Assembly (NCBI GenBank): GCA_016935715.1
Contig: JAFGQJ010000307.1
Location: forward strand, 1 to 7,118
Length of the DNA stretch: 7,118 nt
Direction: 5' to 3'
Source of the DNA: Spirochaetales bacterium
GTDB taxonomy: Bacteria > Spirochaetota > Spirochaetia > SZUA-6 > DRHE01
Shown here: in pieces, positions 5,240 to 7,118 of the stretch
Layout: the number at the start of each line of letters is the position of its first letter
Numbering within the stretch: the stretch's first letter is position 1
Position numbers and translations under genes: made by a program
The notes under the pieces: model-generated
What the model was told of the DNA's origin: nothing
The model's input: only the letters and a program-made list of their open reading frames with translations
Databases searched by the model: none

Positions 5240-5800
5240 ATGGAGAACGGCGGCATGGTTTCGATTGCACTGATCAGCCTGATTCTCTTGAGCACTACGC
5301 TCGCCTCCCCGCCGCTGTACGCGGCGGAAGGCAGAGCCGCAACCACGGCCGAAATATCATCCGACACTTCGGGGAATTCCGCAGAATCCGTGGAGCGGAA
5401 GGCGGCACCCTCTGCGGTGCTGCACGTCCTGGCCGGCGCCTCCAGCGCCCTGCTGGTGAGCGCCGTGGCCTGGCCGCTGATCGACCCGAGCTCGGACAGG
5501 GACAACGCCCTGCTTGTGGCCGGCCTGGGCGTGTGCGGGTCCCTGGCCGCCGGTGCCGCCAAAGAGCTTCTGGATCTGTACGGTTGGGGAGACCCCGATA
5601 TCCGCGATTTTCTGCTGACCCTGGGCGGTGGGCTGCTGGCCGGCTCCGCCGTGTACGCCCTGAGCGCGGCCTGCGGCGGTAACGGGGAGAAATGTGCGGG
5701 TATTCCGGCGATGTATGCCGCCTTCGCGCTCGTCCTCTCGCTGCCCGTGGGAGAGAACCTTTATCGGCGGACTATTCCTTCTTCACGACCGCGATCGTGA
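5240..5800 (+). CDS. Small exported/membrane protein with YfiM/DUF2279-like motif
   Basis: The protein is 186 residues. A signal peptide or signal anchor covers about residues 6-29 (ending LYAAE), then comes a Ser/Thr/Ala-rich linker to about 56. Three or four hydrophobic glycine/alanine-rich helices follow, near 58-81, 88-109, 123-145 and 154-171. Between helices two and three is AAKELLDLYGWGDPDIRD (106-123), with polar residues K108, E109, D112, D118, D120 and D123. This resembles the G-K-E-x-x-D ... G-x-x-D-x-x-D pattern of YfiM-like/DUF2279 envelope proteins. That match is from memory of the family and is not proven. The ATG at 5240 has GAGGAGGG upstream but with a long 14-nt spacer. The in-frame ATG at 5255, with GGAG 9 nt before it, would give a cleaner signal peptide and is a real alternative. 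The end overlaps the convergent DUF4342 gene by 29 bp. Function is unknown. Confidence 0.75.
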   Translation: MENGGMVSIALISLILLSTTLASPPLYAAEGRAATTAEISSDTSGNSAESVERKAAPSAVLHVLAGASSALLVSAVAWPLIDPSSDRDNALLVAGLGVCGSLAAGAAKELLDLYGWGDPDIRDFLLTLGGGLLAGSAVYALSAACGGNGEKCAGIPAMYAAFALVLSLPVGENLYRRTIPSSRPRS

Positions 5801-6014
5801 AGTTGGCGGCCAATGCCGCGATCGCACCCACCGCTGCCAGGATGGGAGCAACCACCATACCGACCACACCGAGGGTCAGGGGGATCTCGATGTAGGTTTC
5901 CCCTGATTCGTTCTTGATGATGATGCGTCGGATGTTGCCCTCGTGGATCAGCTCTTTCACCTTCTTGAGCAGATCCTCGCCCTTGACCTTGATTTCCTCG
6001 ATCTTTTCCGGCAT
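5772..6014 (-). CDS. DUF4342 domain-containing protein
   Basis: This 80-residue protein matches the DUF4342 pattern over its full length. It has a charged N-terminal helix (MPEKIEEIKVKGEDLLKKVK), then EGNIRRIIIKNESGET at 25-40. A segment EIPLTLGVVG at 43-52 leads into a hydrophobic Ala/Val/Ile stretch (about 47-77) that ends in a lysine-rich tail. The hydrophobic part could form one membrane-inserted or peripherally associated hairpin. The family's biochemical role is unknown; in other bacteria the domain is often near stress or envelope genes and sometimes fused to a UBA-like helix. GGAGG lies 6 nt before the ATG and a good promoter is upstream, so this is a monocistronic gene. Its last 29 bp overlap, antisense, the end of the rightward exported-protein gene. 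Confidence 0.88.
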   Translation of the reverse strand: MPEKIEEIKVKGEDLLKKVKELIHEGNIRRIIIKNESGETYIEIPLTLGVVGMVVAPILAAVGAIAALAANFTIAVVKKE

Positions 6015-6041
6015 CGACTACCTCCCTGCAATGTTTCTACT

Positions 6042-6070
6042 AATATACTAACATCGAGTCCGCTTCGCAA
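6042..6070 (-). promoter_or_regulatory. Sigma70-type promoter for the DUF4342 gene
   Basis: On the minus strand TTGCGA (6065-6070) is followed, after an ideal 17-bp spacer, by TATATT (6042-6047). The matches are four of six and five of six to consensus. The predicted transcript begins near 6035, giving a leader of about 20 nt that contains the GGGAGGT ribosome site. This implies the gene is transcribed independently of the kinase gene upstream. Confidence 0.6.
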
Positions 6071-6119
6071 AATGCACCGGGGCACGATATTGGCGCGAGA
6101 TTTTTTCCCGACGGTGTGA

Positions 6120-7118
6120 TCAAAGCACCTGCTGGATGTATCGCAGTGCCGACTCGGCCCCGCGCCGGTAGTAGCCCTCCCCGGGATACATCGTGATGTG
6201 CTTGAGATGCATCTTCAGATTGTAGATGTTCTTGCGCAGCTGGAACCCTTCATCGCGGGGAAAGGCCCTCCAGTAGCGCCCGTAGAAGCGGTCGTCTGCC
6301 AACCCGAACATCTCCATGAAGGAAAGCTCTCTGGCATAATCGGCCCAATAGCCGGGGATGTCGATGTACCCGCTCACGAAGGGACGTCCCGGATAGCCGG
6401 ATCCTTCGAAATCGACCATCACGTTCCCCGCCCAGATATCGTAGTGGGTCAGGGTGCCGCGGCTGCCGATATCCAGCGCCGCGGGGAAGCGGAGGCGAAT
6501 CCGCTCGACCTGCCGGAGGAGATCCGGTGCCACCTGGCCGCTGTCTTTGACCTCCCCGAAAACTGCGTCGAAGCGGGGAAGCCAGAAATCCGGCCAGTTT
6601 TGATGGCGGCTTTCCTCCTGCAGCTCCACGCCCCCGAAGCCGCTGCCGCGCTCTTTGTGCAGCTCGATGACCTGGGCGGCGATCTGGTCGGTCAGACCGT
6701 CGGCCATCTCCCTGGTGAGCAGCCCGAATACCCGGTGCAGCACCACGCCGCGAACGCGGGCCGTGACCAGGAGCGTGCCGGGCAGGAGCCGCCCGGTGGC
6801 GTCGATCAGCAGGGGTCGGGGCACGGGCATGGACGTGCGGCTGGCGAAATACCCCAGCACACGGTACTCCCGGACGATCTTCTCGTCCCTGTCCACCGGG
6901 CTGATCTTGCACACGATCGGATCATGGCCGGAGGCAAAGGACAGGCCGATCACCCGGTTCCAGCAGCCCCCGCTGAGCACCTTGATCGCCTCTATGCGAA
7001 TCTCCCCGCCGGCAGCGGCCGCGGGGTCTTCGCTCCCGCGACTTCCGCCCGCAACCGCAGCGCCGCCGGTTTCGGCGAAAGCCAGCTGGGCGACGGCGGC
7101 GAGACGTTCCGGCGTCAA
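6120..7118 (-). CDS. Fructosamine-kinase-like phosphotransferase (APH fold), possibly 5' partial
   Basis: 332 residues are visible. The family phosphorylates ketoamines on glycated proteins or small molecules, leading to their release (deglycation). Sequence signs are SGGCWNRV (49-56) in the nucleotide loop, a candidate catalytic Lys71 in VCKIS, and Glu84 in VREY. The Brenner-type motif H225-Y-D-I-W-A-G-N232 has catalytic Asp227 and Asn232. Metal-binding Asp253 lies in YIDIPGYWADYARELSFMEMFG. That last block closely parallels the Asp-Pro-x-x-Tyr...Asp-x-Ala-Met-x-Glu-Leu-Phe-Gly block of fructosamine kinases, and the NW-x-x-FW-x-x-RF run (174-183) also fits. The Tyr in HYD and Pro at 255 differ from the usual HGD and IDP. 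An Ala/Gly-rich low-complexity segment (about 18-38) precedes the kinase core. The first visible codon is TTG at the window edge, so the true start may lie outside. Substrate is inferred only from family. Confidence 0.82.
   Translation of the reverse strand: MTPERLAAVAQLAFAETGGAAVAGGSRGSEDPAAAAGGEIRIEAIKVLSGGCWNRVIGLSFASGHDPIVCKISPVDRDEKIVREYRVLGYFASRTSMPVPRPLLIDATGRLLPGTLLVTARVRGVVLHRVFGLLTREMADGLTDQIAAQVIELHKERGSGFGGVELQEESRHQNWPDFWLPRFDAVFGEVKDSGQVAPDLLRQVERIRLRFPAALDIGSRGTLTHYDIWAGNVMVDFEGSGYPGRPFVSGYIDIPGYWADYARELSFMEMFGLADDRFYGRYWRAFPRDEGFQLRKNIYNLKMHLKHITMYPGEGYYRRGAESALRYIQQVL

Noticed and set aside
5065..5562. Minus-strand 165-residue open frame opposite the exported-protein gene
   Set aside because: It is a shadow frame rich in Ser/Ala/Arg that crosses the intergenic palindromes and has no ribosome site.
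1..7118. CRISPR array, tRNA, rRNA or insertion sequence
   Set aside because: No regularly spaced direct repeats, cloverleaf-like segments, rRNA-like stretches or transposase frames with terminal repeats were seen. The only tandem repetition is the coding FG-GAP units.

Overview
The window is a compact bacterial chromosomal segment with GC content that looks to be in the high fifties, rising in the right third. It holds seven protein-coding genes and no RNA genes, insertion sequences or CRISPR arrays that I can see. A lipoprotein signal, an apparent outer-membrane-barrel-like domain and a Sec signal peptide point to a diderm (Gram-negative-type) organism. Strong AGGAGG-type ribosome binding sites, a tandem Hsp20 pair, a DUF4342 protein and FG-GAP/PKD surface proteins would fit a spirochaete or a lineage near the old Deltaproteobacteria. 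This placement is a guess; no rRNA or other phylogenetic marker is present.

Left block (1-3995, minus strand): a two-gene operon. The promoter-proximal gene (1742-3901) encodes a 719-residue exported protein with an N-terminal beta-rich barrel-like domain, an Ig-like linker, a transglutaminase-like cysteine-peptidase domain and C-terminal TPRs. Its end overlaps by 16 bp a GTG-started gene (147-1757). That second gene encodes a lipoprotein with one PKD domain followed by seven FG-GAP/calcium-loop repeats, enough for a complete integrin-alpha-type seven-bladed propeller. A hairpin at 83-114 closes the operon. I consider this pair the most likely undescribed system in the window: an envelope- or surface-located enzyme/scaffold plus a calcium-binding adhesin-like partner.

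Middle block (3968-4975, minus strand): two consecutive small heat-shock protein genes (Hsp20, 151 and 125 residues) with near-ideal ribosome binding sites and a 15-nt gap. Two successive intrinsic terminators (4050-4103 and 3968-3995) follow and insulate the downstream operon.

Right block (4976-7118): a 264-bp divergent intergenic region carries two inverted repeats and weak promoter-like signals. It leads rightward into a small exported or membrane protein (5240-5800) with a YfiM/DUF2279-like motif. That gene overlaps tail-to-tail by 29 bp with a DUF4342 gene (5772-6014, minus) that has a good sigma70-type promoter. The window ends inside or at the very start of a fructosamine-kinase-like phosphotransferase gene (6120-7118, minus). 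The right and middle blocks together suggest protein-damage and stress functions (chaperones, possible deglycation), but no shared regulation is demonstrated.
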